From: Bog-473 sp963753115
Lineage (GTDB): Bacteria; Actinomycetota; Acidimicrobiia; Acidimicrobiales; RAAP-2
Reading direction: 5' to 3'
Assembly (NCBI GenBank): GCA_963753115.1
Contig: CAVWBB010000022.1
Location: 1 to 64,000 of the forward strand
DNA length: 64,000 nucleotides
Both the position numbers and the translations under genes were made by a program. Below the pieces are notes generated by a model. It searched no databases. It saw only the letters and a list, made by a program, of their open reading frames with translations, and was not told the DNA's origin. This document shows positions 53,301-61,673 of this stretch, piece after piece. The number at the start of each line of letters is the position of its first letter. Positions within the stretch are counted from its first letter, which is position 1.

Positions 53301-55262
53301 CTATTGGGATGCCCGCCCGTAGCGAGCCAGGACCCGGCGGGCGGCCGCGGCCGCCAGGCCGGTCAGCTCGGGCGGGCTCACGACGCGGACGGCGGGGCCG
53401 AGCTGCAGGAGGAGCCGTTCGAACCACGCCATCCCGGAGACGTCGAGGACGACGTCGGTGGCGCTCCCCGCGTCGTCGCGGCGCACGCCGCGCACGGGCA
53501 CGGACTCGGGCACCCACTGGGCCCCCGGGCCGAGCTGCAGATGGACCTCCACCGCGCCGGGCCCCGGGACGAACATCTCTTCGAGTGGCCGCGACCGCAC
53601 GGACGCGGGCCCCGGGCTGTGCTCCAGCGGGCGCACGGCGCCGATCCGGTCGACCCGGAAGCGCCGCATGTCGCCGGCCCGGTGACAGTAGGCGTCGAGA
53701 TACCAGTGCCCGTCGATGGTGGCCACCTGCACCGGTTCGACCACGCGCGTGGTCAGCTCGTCCCGGGAGCCCGAGAGATAGTCGATCTCGAGGGCGCGGC
53801 CGGCGTCCGCAGCGTCGCGCACCTCGGCGAGGTGCGCCGGCGCGTCGACATCGAGGCCGACCGCCTCCCGAGAGCCCAACGCGGCATCGAGCTTGGCCAA
53901 GGCGCGGTACAGGGCATCGTCCTCCGAGCCCGGGACCGCCAGCAGGAGGCGGGCCGACGCCGCCACGGCGAATCCCTCGGCCGGCGTCAGGCGGCGGGGC
54001 CGCGCGTACTCGGCCGGCAGGAAGGCGCGGACGGAATGCTCGGAGACCTCAATCTCCATCAGCGTGTCCGGTGTGTACGGCGGAATGCCGCAGCAGGCCG
54101 CCAGCTCCAGCTCGGCCACGAGCTCCTTCTCGCTCATGCCGAAGCGCTCGGCGGCATCGGCGATCGGCGCCTCGCCGACCTGGGCCAGCCAGCCGACCAA
54201 CGCCAGGAGGCGGCGAAGACGCCGGCTCGTCTCGCGGCCCGGCGCGCTGCGCGCCGCCACGGGCACGCCGGGCTCGACCGTCACTGCGGCATTCGGCGCC
54301 CGTGCGCCCGCCGGCGGTGGCGGGACGGAGGCCGTCAACGCGTCGAGCCACGCCACCAGCTCGTCCCGGAAGGCTTCGGGCTCCGTAATGGTGACGTGGT
54401 CGGACAGGCCGAGCACCCATGAGCGGATCGTGGCGAAGGAGGCCACCCCGAGCACGAGGTCGACGGAGCCGTCATCGTGGCGCGCCACGACCTTGTCCTC
54501 GCCCACCTCCTCGGTGACCCGCCGCGCCTCGAGCGCATCGACCCGGACCCGCATCTCGATCCGGTCCTCACCCTCGACCTCCCACGGCTCGTCGGGCAGC
54601 GCCGCCTTGACGTCCACATCGACGTCGTCGGGGACGAGGGCGTCACCCGCCTCGCCACGGACGACCTCCCCGTCGACGCGGTCGACCCGGAACGTGCGCA
54701 CGGCGGCGCGGTCGAGGTCCCAGGCCACCAGGTACCAGTGCCCGAAGCGGAACCACAGGCCCACGGGAGCGACACGCCGGTCCTCCCCGCGGTAGGCGAA
54801 CGCAGCCGAGGCATGCGTGCGCACGGCCTCGAACAGCTCGATGAGCGCCGCCGGGGGCACCAGGGAGGCGATCGGCCGGACGTCGCCCAAGCCCGCCGCA
54901 CCCAACTTCAGCAGCGCATCACGACCACTAGGATCGCCCAGGTGGACGCCGGCGACGGCGAGGTGGAGCGCAACCTGCTCGTCGGGTTCGAGGTCAAGGT
55001 CGGGGAGGTAGAACGACTCGCGATCGATCTGGTACCCGTACTGCTCGTTGCCGGGCAGGCGCTGCGTGAGCACGGGGATGCCCTCGTCGCGCAGCAGCCG
55101 CTTGTCCCGCTCGAAGGCCTGGCGGCGCGCGGAATGCTCTTCGGGGTAGCCAGGCACCTGGTGTGCGATGGCGTCAAGGGTCAGCGGCTGGCGCGTATCG
55201 AGCAACACCAGGACCAGATCGGTGACGCGCTCCAGCCGATCGAGCTTCACGGGGGCCTCCAT
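53301..55262 (-). CDS. pafBC: PafBC-type fused WYL-domain DNA-damage regulator
   Basis: 653 residues containing two copies of the HTH-WYL-WCX layout in one chain, i.e. PafB and PafC fused. The first copy has a winged helix (LDAIAHQVPGYPEEHSARRQ) and WYL near RRVAPVGLWFRFGHWYLVAW. The second has an HTH-like region (EAPIADAAERFGMSEKELVA) and WYL near TRVVEPVQVATIDGHWYLDA. PafBC activates RecA-independent DNA damage genes in actinobacteria and is often near proteasome genes, none seen here. TAGGCT lies seven bases before the ATG. Confidence 0.88.
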   Translation of the reverse strand: MEAPVKLDRLERVTDLVLVLLDTRQPLTLDAIAHQVPGYPEEHSARRQAFERDKRLLRDEGIPVLTQRLPGNEQYGYQIDRESFYLPDLDLEPDEQVALHLAVAGVHLGDPSGRDALLKLGAAGLGDVRPIASLVPPAALIELFEAVRTHASAAFAYRGEDRRVAPVGLWFRFGHWYLVAWDLDRAAVRTFRVDRVDGEVVRGEAGDALVPDDVDVDVKAALPDEPWEVEGEDRIEMRVRVDALEARRVTEEVGEDKVVARHDDGSVDLVLGVASFATIRSWVLGLSDHVTITEPEAFRDELVAWLDALTASVPPPPAGARAPNAAVTVEPGVPVAARSAPGRETSRRLRRLLALVGWLAQVGEAPIADAAERFGMSEKELVAELELAACCGIPPYTPDTLMEIEVSEHSVRAFLPAEYARPRRLTPAEGFAVAASARLLLAVPGSEDDALYRALAKLDAALGSREAVGLDVDAPAHLAEVRDAADAGRALEIDYLSGSRDELTTRVVEPVQVATIDGHWYLDAYCHRAGDMRRFRVDRIGAVRPLEHSPGPASVRSRPLEEMFVPGPGAVEVHLQLGPGAQWVPESVPVRGVRRDDAGSATDVVLDVSGMAWFERLLLQLGPAVRVVSPPELTGLAAAAARRVLARYGRASQ

Positions 55263-55291
55263 CGCCCTGAGCCTACGGCGGGCGCCGACCG

Positions 55292-56173
55292 GTGATGGCC
55301 GGAACCCACCCCTTCGACTGGCATCTCCATGTGTTCTGGCTCCTCGCCCTGCTCGGGCTCGTGGCCACCTACCTGTGGGCGACGCGCCAGCCGGGGTGGG
55401 GCGCCACGACCCGCCAGCGGCTCCTCTTCTTCGGCGGGGTGCTCGTGCTCGCGGTCGCCCTGACGTGGCCCCTCGGCGACCTGGCCGGCCACTGGTCGCT
55501 CATGGCGCTGGTGCTCCAGCGGTTGTTGCTCACCCTGGCGGCGCCCCCGCTCTTCGTGCTCGGAACGCCACGCCCGGTCATCGCCCGCCTGACCCGGCCG
55601 GCAGCCGTCGATGCCGTGCAGCGCACGGTGGTCCGGCCGGTGCCGGCCATCGTGATCGTCACCGTGGTGGCAGTGGGCACGCTGACCGTCGGGGCGGTCA
55701 GCCTCGCCGCGCACTCCCCGCTCGCCCGGGTGCTCATTGAGCTCGTCGTGCTCGCCTCGGGCTTCGTGTTGTGGGCGCCGGTCCTGACGGAGCTCCCCGG
55801 AGCGCCACGCCTGTCGGCACTTGGCCGAGGCGGCTATCTCATCGTGCAGTCGATCGTGCCGAGTTTCCTCTCCATCGTCTGGATCTTCGCCCGGCATCCT
55901 CTGTATCCCAGCTTCACCCACGCCGGCACCGTGGCGGGCATGTCGCCGCTGCTCGACCAGGAGCTGGCCGGCTTCCTGGCCAAGCTGAGCACCATCGCCG
56001 TCCTCTGGACCGTGGCCTTCGTGATCATGACGAGGGCCCAGGCCGCCGAGACGGCGGGCGAGGACTCCGAACCGCTGGTGTGGTCCGACGTCGAACGCGA
56101 GATTCAGCGCGCCGAGCGTCGCGACAGGCGACAGGGGCTGCCCGGGCCACCCACCCCCGGATCGTCTCCGTGA
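55292..56173 (+). CDS. Cytochrome c oxidase assembly protein of the CtaG (caa3) family
   Basis: 293-residue membrane protein with about seven helices. Family-typical features are the early FDWHLHVFWLLALLGLVATY, the conserved WPLGDLAGHWSLMALVLQRL with His, and PPLFVLGTP. CtaG-like proteins help deliver copper to or assemble heme-copper oxidase. The C-terminal ~35 residues are charged and cytosolic (VEREIQRAERRDRRQG). It starts at GTG 55292 or the adjacent ATG 55295. It is divergent from pafBC by 29 bp and no other oxidase genes are nearby. Confidence 0.88.
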   Translation: MMAGTHPFDWHLHVFWLLALLGLVATYLWATRQPGWGATTRQRLLFFGGVLVLAVALTWPLGDLAGHWSLMALVLQRLLLTLAAPPLFVLGTPRPVIARLTRPAAVDAVQRTVVRPVPAIVIVTVVAVGTLTVGAVSLAAHSPLARVLIELVVLASGFVLWAPVLTELPGAPRLSALGRGGYLIVQSIVPSFLSIVWIFARHPLYPSFTHAGTVAGMSPLLDQELAGFLAKLSTIAVLWTVAFVIMTRAQAAETAGEDSEPLVWSDVEREIQRAERRDRRQGLPGPPTPGSSP

Positions 56174-56253
56174 CGGTGGCCGGCGTGACGGCGGCCGGCG
56201 TGACGGTGGCGGCGTGACGCGGACGGTGGTCAAGCGACGTTCGTCGCGACAGA

Positions 56254-56925
56254 ATGGGGGCATGGCTTCCACGGTCAACTTCCGTGTCCGCGGGCAAGCG
56301 GACGCCACGGGACGAGCGACGGCGCCGTCTCGGACAGAACTTCCTCCGGCCTGAGCTCGCCGACGCGCTCGTCGCCGAGGCGGCCTTCGGCGCCGGCGAC
56401 CTCGTGGTCGAGATCGGTGCGGGCCGCGGCGCCTGCACGTTCGCGCTCGCCCGGCACGGCGTCGATGTCATTGCGCTCGAGCGCGATCCGTACTGGGCTG
56501 ATGCCCTCCGCCGCGAGGTCCGACGTCAGGGTGCGGCGCGCGTCACGGTGGTCTGCTGCGACGCGCGCCGCTATCGCATGCCGCGCCGGCCCTTCCGGGT
56601 GATGGGCTCGCTTCCGTTCGGTGCGACCACGGCATTGCTGCGCCATCTCCTCGACGACCGCGACAGCGGCCTGCGCCGCGCCGATCTGATCGTGCAGTGG
56701 GAGGTCGCACGCAAGCGGGCGGCCACGCCCCCCACCACCCTGCTCTCCACGGGGTGGGCGCCCTGGTGGTCCTTCAGCCTGGGCCGGCGCCTGCCGGCCC
56801 ACTCCTTCCGGCCGGTGCCCTCCGTCGACGCCGGTGTCCTGCGGGTCACCCGCCGGGAGCCACCGCTCCTGCCCGAGCACATGGCCGACGCCTATGCCAC
56901 GTTCGTCCGGGACCAATGGAAGTAG
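56254..56925 (+). CDS. Erm/KsgA-type rRNA adenine N6-methyltransferase
   Basis: 223 residues. The N-terminal RRRRLGQNFLRPELAD is the Erm/KsgA opening and the SAM motif is VVEIGAGRGACTFALARHG. The motif IV position reads MGSLPFGATTALL, where the usual Asn of N-L/I-P-F/Y is Ser. The C-terminal helical domain is shortened relative to typical Erm (~250 residues). Erm enzymes methylate A2058 of 23S rRNA and give macrolide-lincosamide resistance; whether this one does is open because of the Ser. The start may be ATG 56254 or GTG 56281. Confidence 0.8.
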   Translation: MGAWLPRSTSVSAGKRTPRDERRRRLGQNFLRPELADALVAEAAFGAGDLVVEIGAGRGACTFALARHGVDVIALERDPYWADALRREVRRQGAARVTVVCCDARRYRMPRRPFRVMGSLPFGATTALLRHLLDDRDSGLRRADLIVQWEVARKRAATPPTTLLSTGWAPWWSFSLGRRLPAHSFRPVPSVDAGVLRVTRREPPLLPEHMADAYATFVRDQWK

Positions 56926-56939
56926 CGTCTCCTGCTCGT

Positions 56940-57384
56940 ATGGAGGAGGCGTGGTCCGTTCCCGGCGTCTACCTCCTGGCGGAGGGACGAGGGGGTGAGG
57001 TGGCCGTGCCCAACCTGACGCTGACCTTCGGCGACCTGGGCCTCGCGTTGGACAAGGCTGACGGCGAACCCGTGTGGAACAGCAGCTGGGTCGACCTCGA
57101 AGAACTGTCGGCCGTCGAGCGATCCGTCCTGCCGGACGGTCGTGACGGCGTCGTCATCGTCGTGGTGGAGCGTGGCGGCCGGCGACGCCACCGCTTCGTG
57201 CTGGCATCGGAGCGACGTCGTCACCACAGAGGCCGCCATCCGCGACCGGGCCGCGGCGCACGGCGTGCGGACGAGGTCGGGCCGACGCGCGGTCTCGCGG
57301 CTCCTGACCACCTGCGTCGTTGCGGCGGCGCTGGCCACCCTGGCGGTTCTGCTCCTGTCAGCCGCGCACGTCATCCACTTCTAG
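56940..57384 (+). CDS. Tail-anchored membrane protein of unknown function, frameshifted near 57212
   Basis: Repaired length ~147 residues. A soluble beta-rich N-terminal domain (GVYLLAEGRGGEVAVPNLTL, WVDLEELSAVERSVL) is followed, in the second frame, by EAAIRDRAAAHGVRTRSGRR and one C-terminal membrane helix (TCVVAAALATLAVLLLSAAH) ending six residues later. One surplus G near 57212 causes the break; removed, it reads VLASDDVVTTEAAIRDR. The ATG is 15 bp after the methylase stop. No family is recognised. Confidence 0.6.
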
Positions 57385-57397
57385 ACGCGCGACGAGC

Positions 57398-57724
57398 TCA
57401 GGCGAGTGACGCACCCCGGAGTTCGTCGAGCGACAGCTCGGCTGTCTGGTTGCCACCGCACTGCGGGCAGTGCTCCACGTGGCGCCACGACCGCAGCAGC
57501 CTCGTGCCCTCCGGGTTCAACAACACCACGAACGACTCCGAAATCGGGTCGATCTCCAGTCCGTAGTAGGCCCGCCATGCAGTGGTGGCGGCGTGGGCGT
57601 CGAGCGCCAGACCCTTCAGGACGCGCCGGAAGCGCATCCTGTCGGTGTCGAAGATCCACGTGCTGTGGCAGGACTCAAGGACGAACAACTCGTCGTCAGT
57701 GGGGGGGACCACATCGCTGATCAT
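57398..57724 (-). CDS. Conserved hypothetical protein with a C-terminal CPQC knuckle
   Basis: 108-residue soluble protein. A single CPQCGG motif near residue 87 could bind zinc with the earlier HVEHC and other Cys/His. The core (FDTDRMRFRRVLKGLALDA, FVVLLNPEGTRLLRSWRHV) looks like a small alpha/beta domain. It could be a regulator or adaptor; no family is recognised with certainty. ATG 57724 is used. It is convergent with the tail-anchored protein gene, 13 bp apart. Confidence 0.65.
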   Translation of the reverse strand: MISDVVPPTDDELFVLESCHSTWIFDTDRMRFRRVLKGLALDAHAATTAWRAYYGLEIDPISESFVVLLNPEGTRLLRSWRHVEHCPQCGGNQTAELSLDELRGASLA

Positions 57725-57809
57725 GCCCGATCTTTTTCCGGATTCGGCGTCGAATGCGGCTCAGCCTCGTTACGAAATCGTGACAATCCACAAAAGCCCA
57801 GGTGAACCC

Positions 57810-59156
57810 CTATTGTGGACCGGCGTCGTGCTTCCGACCCACCACCAGCTCCCGTTTCGTGCAGAGCTGGCGGAGGACGCCGCAGAGCACGATCCGGCTG
57901 TCCGCCGGGTCCACGACCTGGTCGATCAGTCCCCGCTCCGAGGCCGGCCACGGGTTGAGGTAGGCCCCTTCGTAGGCCAGCTCACGGTCGGCCCGCTCGA
58001 CGGGCTCGAGGCCCCGGTGGAGAATCTGGACGGCGCCAGATGCCCCCATGACCGCCACCTCGGCCCCGGGCCACGCCAGGCAGACGTCGTTGCCGATCCC
58101 CCGCGAGTCCATGACGATGTAGGCGCCGCCGAACGCCTTGCGCAGAATGAGGCAGAGCCTGGGCACGGTCGCCTGGGCGTAGGCGAAGGCCAGCTCGGCG
58201 CCGTGGCGGATCATGCCGCGCCACTCGAGGTCCTTGCCGGGGAGGAACCCCGGTGTATCGACCAGGCTCACGATCGGCAGGTTGAAGGCGTCGCAGAGCC
58301 GGACGAAGCGGGCGCCCTTCTGGGACGCCGCGATGTCGAGGGTGCCGGCCAGAATGCGGGGCTGGTTGGCCACGAAGCCGACCGGCATGCCGCCCAGTCG
58401 GGCGAAGGCGGTCACGAGCTGGCCCGCCCAGCGTGGCCAGAGCTCACGGAACTCGCCGTCGTCGCAGAGTGACCGGACCACGTCCCGGGCGTCGTAGGTG
58501 GCTGCCTTGCGGTCAGGGATGACGGTGCGCAGCTCCGGTGTGGGACGGAGCACGGAATCGCTGACGGGGGCCTGCGGCGGGACCTCGTCGGTGTTCGACG
58601 GCAGGTACTCGAGGAGTTCGGCGACGGCGCCGTCCACATCGTCCGACTGCACCGCGCACAACCCGCTGGCGGTGGCATGGACCGAGGCGCCACCGAGCTG
58701 GCTGATCCCGACCTCGATCCCGGTGAACTCCGCCACCATCTGCGGGCCCGAGACGAAGGCCACCGCCTCGGAGCTCATCACGACAAGATCGGAGAGGCCG
58801 AGCAGCAACGCGGGACCCGAGACCACCGGGCCCGTGGCGGCGGCGATCACCGGCACCTGGCCGCTGCAGCGCGAGATGGCGGCGGCGGCGCGACCCCATC
58901 CATGCAGGGCGGCGACGCCGTCGAGGACATCGGCCCCGCTCGACGCGACGAAGAAGACGAACGGGATCCCGAGGTGCCGCGCCTGGTCCGCCGCCTCGGC
59001 CAGCCGTACCCCGTCCGCATGGGTGATGGCGCCACGGCGCAGGGTGCCGAGCGAGCGGGCAATGACCACGTTGCGGCCGCCGATCCGCCCGACCTCCGAC
59101 GTCACGGCGCCGACGATCCCCTTGCCGACGACGGGTGCCTCTTCGACTTGGGTCAC
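57810..59156 (-). CDS. Acyl-CoA carboxylase carboxyltransferase subunit (AccD/PccB-like)
   Basis: About 448 residues with two crotonase-fold halves, as in biotin-dependent carboxyltransferases. The N-half holds the acyl-CoA site (RRGAITHADGVRLAEAADQA, SGPALLLGLSDLVVM). The C-half holds the biotin-side glycine loop (LVDTPGFLPGKDLEWRGMIR) and RKAFGGAYIVMDSRGIGNDV. It is shorter than typical AccD5/PccB (~520), with a reduced N-terminus. The biotin carrier and carboxylase must be elsewhere. GTG 59156 is chosen because TACATT ends eight bases before it; GTG 59162 is an alternative. Confidence 0.87.
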   Translation of the reverse strand: MTQVEEAPVVGKGIVGAVTSEVGRIGGRNVVIARSLGTLRRGAITHADGVRLAEAADQARHLGIPFVFFVASSGADVLDGVAALHGWGRAAAAISRCSGQVPVIAAATGPVVSGPALLLGLSDLVVMSSEAVAFVSGPQMVAEFTGIEVGISQLGGASVHATASGLCAVQSDDVDGAVAELLEYLPSNTDEVPPQAPVSDSVLRPTPELRTVIPDRKAATYDARDVVRSLCDDGEFRELWPRWAGQLVTAFARLGGMPVGFVANQPRILAGTLDIAASQKGARFVRLCDAFNLPIVSLVDTPGFLPGKDLEWRGMIRHGAELAFAYAQATVPRLCLILRKAFGGAYIVMDSRGIGNDVCLAWPGAEVAVMGASGAVQILHRGLEPVERADRELAYEGAYLNPWPASERGLIDQVVDPADSRIVLCGVLRQLCTKRELVVGRKHDAGPQ

Positions 59157-59283
59157 CGGGACCGAATGTAGACCAGCGGCCGGGGCCGGCTCACCGGGGA
59201 TCCGCACCGGCGAGAAGACACAAGGATCGGCACGGTCGAGACGAACGACGGCCGTAGACGCCCGACCGAACTACATGACTGGA

Positions 59284-59775
59284 TTAGTGGTGGTTGGCCT
59301 CGGGACGGCGCCAGGGACCGGACCGGCCGCCGGACTTCTCCCACAGCGCCAGGTGCTCCACGGTCATGGTGCGGTCGGCTGACTTGCACATGTCGTAGAC
59401 GGTGAGGGCGGCGACCGTGCACGCCGTCATCGCCTCCATTTCGACCCCGGTGCGATCAACCGTCTCGACCTGGGCCTCGACCTCGACATAGTCGTCACCG
59501 ATGGAGAAGTTGATCCCGATGGACCCGACCAGGACGGGGTGGCACATGGGGATCAGCTCAGCGGTCCGCTTGGCCGCCTGAATCCCGGCGATCCTCGCCG
59601 CCGCCAGCACGTCGCCCTTGGTGATGGCGTTGTTGGCCACCTTCGTGGTCGTCTCGGGCAACATCGAGACCCGGCACCGGGCCAGGGCCCGGCGATGCGT
59701 GGGCTCGCGGGGTGTGACGTCGACCATGCGGGCACCGCCCAATGGATCGAGGTTGGCCAGCATGCGGTCGGACAC
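59284..59775 (-). CDS. moaC: Cyclic pyranopterin monophosphate synthase MoaC
   Basis: 163 residues. It completes the first step of molybdenum cofactor synthesis, turning the MoaA product into cPMP. Conserved parts are MVDVTPREPTHRRALA, ITKGDVLAAARIAGIQAAKR, TAELIPMCHPVLV and GVEMEAMTACTVAALTVYDM with the catalytic Lys/Asp region. GTG 59775 has TAGACT exactly eight bases upstream (leaderless type); Met5 is an alternative. No other moa genes are next to it. Confidence 0.95.
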   Translation of the reverse strand: MSDRMLANLDPLGGARMVDVTPREPTHRRALARCRVSMLPETTTKVANNAITKGDVLAAARIAGIQAAKRTAELIPMCHPVLVGSIGINFSIGDDYVEVEAQVETVDRTGVEMEAMTACTVAALTVYDMCKSADRTMTVEHLALWEKSGGRSGPWRRPEANHH

Positions 59776-59891
59776 GAGGGTGGAGTCTACGACCTGGGAT
59801 CGCCGCGGTCCGACGCCGAGGGCCCTTTCCGGCGGGTAGACTTGGCAGTCTCAGGCAGTGAGTGCCAACCAGCGGCCCCCGGAGGAGTCCA

Positions 59892-60299
59892 TTGCCGACC
59901 TATGAATACGCCTGCACTGCTTGCGGGCACCGACTCGAAGCGGTCCAGAAGTTCACGGACGACCCCCTCACCGAGTGCCCCGAGTGCGGTGCTCCGCTGC
60001 GCAAGGTCTACGGCGCGGTCGGCATCGTCCTGAAGGGAAGCGGCTTCTACAAGACCGACTCGCGGGCGGCCTCGGGCAACGGCGGCTCCGGGAAGAAGAG
60101 CTCCGAGTCCAGCGGCAGCGAGTCGTCCACCGCCGATGCGCCCTCCAAGAAGGAGTCAACGTCGGACAAGGGCGGTGCGGACAAGGGCGGTACGGACAAG
60201 AGCAGTGCGGACAAGGGCGGAGGTGCCGACAAGGGCAGCAGCGCCGACAAGGGCACTTCGCGCAAGGACTCGACGCCGGCCTCCAGCACCGCCAGCTGA
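59892..60299 (+). CDS. FmdB-family zinc ribbon protein with disordered tail
   Basis: 135 residues. The first ~60 are the FmdB/CxxC regulatory-protein domain: PTYEYACTACGHRLEAVQKF and ECPECGAPLRKVYGAVGIV, with four Cys for zinc. The rest is a Ser/Lys/Asp/Gly repeat tail (DKGG, DKSSADKGG units), probably disordered. The start is a rare TTG at 59892, supported by GGAGGAG just upstream and the family-typical second residue Pro. TAGACT at 59837-59842 may be its -10, giving a short leader. Function is unknown; relatives were linked to formamidase operons. Confidence 0.88.
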   Translation: MPTYEYACTACGHRLEAVQKFTDDPLTECPECGAPLRKVYGAVGIVLKGSGFYKTDSRAASGNGGSGKKSSESSGSESSTADAPSKKESTSDKGGADKGGTDKSSADKGGGADKGSSADKGTSRKDSTPASSTAS

Positions 60300-60308
60300 G
60301 ACGGGTCG

Positions 60309-61673
60309 CTAGTCGCCGCTCAGCGCCATGTCCGCGATGGCCAGGGTCTGCCCTGCAGCCACGCCGGGCAGCCAGCGCAGGTCGCCACCGATCTCGACGA
60401 CCGATTGCAGCATCCGCTGCAGCGTGGACGCCACCGTCACCTCCCGCACCGGTTGGCCCAGCGCGCCCCCTTCGATCATGAGGCCCTCCGCCCCGACGGA
60501 GAAGTCGCCGCTCACGGTGTTGACCCCGGAGTGGATGCCGGACACCGACTGCACGTAGAGGCCGTTGCCGACGGCAGCAAGGATCTCGTCGTGACCCTTG
60601 GTCCCCGGGGAGAGGACGAGCGCGCGGCACCCCGCTCCGGGTGTGCCGGAGAAGCCGCCCCGGGTCGCCGACCCGGTCGACACCGCGCCGGCCCGGCGGG
60701 CCGACACCGTGTCGTACACGAACATGCGCAGCACGCCCTCGGCAATGAGGACGTTGCGCCGGCAGGCCAATCCCTCACCGTCGTGTGACGAGGCACCGTA
60801 GGCCCTGCTGTCGGTCGGATCGTCCACGAGGGTGATCCCGGCGTTGGCGATCGTCTCGCCGATACGGCCGGCGAAGAAGGACCGCCCCTTGACCACGGCC
60901 TCACCGGACAGGGCCGACGCCACTACCCCCAACAGAGTGGACACGACCCGCGGGTCGAAGACCACGGTGCAGTGGGCCGAGCGCACCTTCTGTGCCCCGA
61001 GCATGCGCGTGGCCCGGAGGACCGCGTCGTCCATCGCCTCGTCGGGCACCAGGTCGCCCGGCCCGCGACCGATGCTGAACCCCGAGCCGGTCTGCGTGTC
61101 GGCGCCCGCCCCGGCGATGGCGTCCACCGACAGGAACGCGTTGGTGCGCCGGCGCGACGACGAGATGCCGGTCGTGGAGGCCAGGGCCACCTCCACCCGG
61201 CTGTCCGAATAGTCGGCCGACGAGACCTGGCGGACCCTCGGGTCCCCCGCCCGCGTGGCGCGTTCGAGCTCGATGGCCAGCGCGACCTTCTTCTCCATCG
61301 GGGTCGAGCTGACGCCGTCGTCCCACAGGTCGAGGTCCACGGCCTCGACGCCGTCGGGCACGGCGAGCACCACGTCCGGGTCAGGCGTGGCGAAACGGGC
61401 ATTGTCGCGTGCGTCGGCCAGGGTGGCGGCAATGACGTCGGGTTCGAGCGACCCCGCCCACGCGAAGCCGACCTGGCTGCCGGCGCCGTCCGCGCTGTCG
61501 ACGAGCAGCCGGATGCCGACGCCGGACGAGTCGGCCGAGGTGAGCGACTCGACCTCGCCCTCGTAGGCCCGCACCTCGGTGTCGGTGCCCCGGGTCACGT
61601 ACACCTCCATGCCCTCGCCCGGCCGCGCCCGGGCGACGACCGACTGCGCCAGGTCCAGCAGCTCGTCGCTCAC
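60309..61673 (-). CDS. TldE/PmbA-type subunit of the TldD/E metalloprotease
   Basis: 454 residues of the PmbA/TldE family, the partner without the zinc motif. It forms a heterodimer with TldD that degrades unfolded peptides and, in some bacteria, processes microcins or antitoxins. Family signs are GSGFSIGRGPGDL, RSFFAGRIGETIANAGITLV, ASSHDGEGLACRRNVLIAEG and the C-terminal GVNTVSGDFSVGAEGLMIEG. The GTG start overlaps the tldD stop by GTGA, so both subunits are made together. Confidence 0.92.
   Translation of the reverse strand: MSDELLDLAQSVVARARPGEGMEVYVTRGTDTEVRAYEGEVESLTSADSSGVGIRLLVDSADGAGSQVGFAWAGSLEPDVIAATLADARDNARFATPDPDVVLAVPDGVEAVDLDLWDDGVSSTPMEKKVALAIELERATRAGDPRVRQVSSADYSDSRVEVALASTTGISSSRRRTNAFLSVDAIAGAGADTQTGSGFSIGRGPGDLVPDEAMDDAVLRATRMLGAQKVRSAHCTVVFDPRVVSTLLGVVASALSGEAVVKGRSFFAGRIGETIANAGITLVDDPTDSRAYGASSHDGEGLACRRNVLIAEGVLRMFVYDTVSARRAGAVSTGSATRGGFSGTPGAGCRALVLSPGTKGHDEILAAVGNGLYVQSVSGIHSGVNTVSGDFSVGAEGLMIEGGALGQPVREVTVASTLQRMLQSVVEIGGDLRWLPGVAAGQTLAIADMALSGD

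Noticed and set aside
60150..60290. GACAAGGGCGG repeats as a DNA element
   Set aside because: They are coding repeats of the disordered FmdB-like tail (DKGG units), not an intergenic element.
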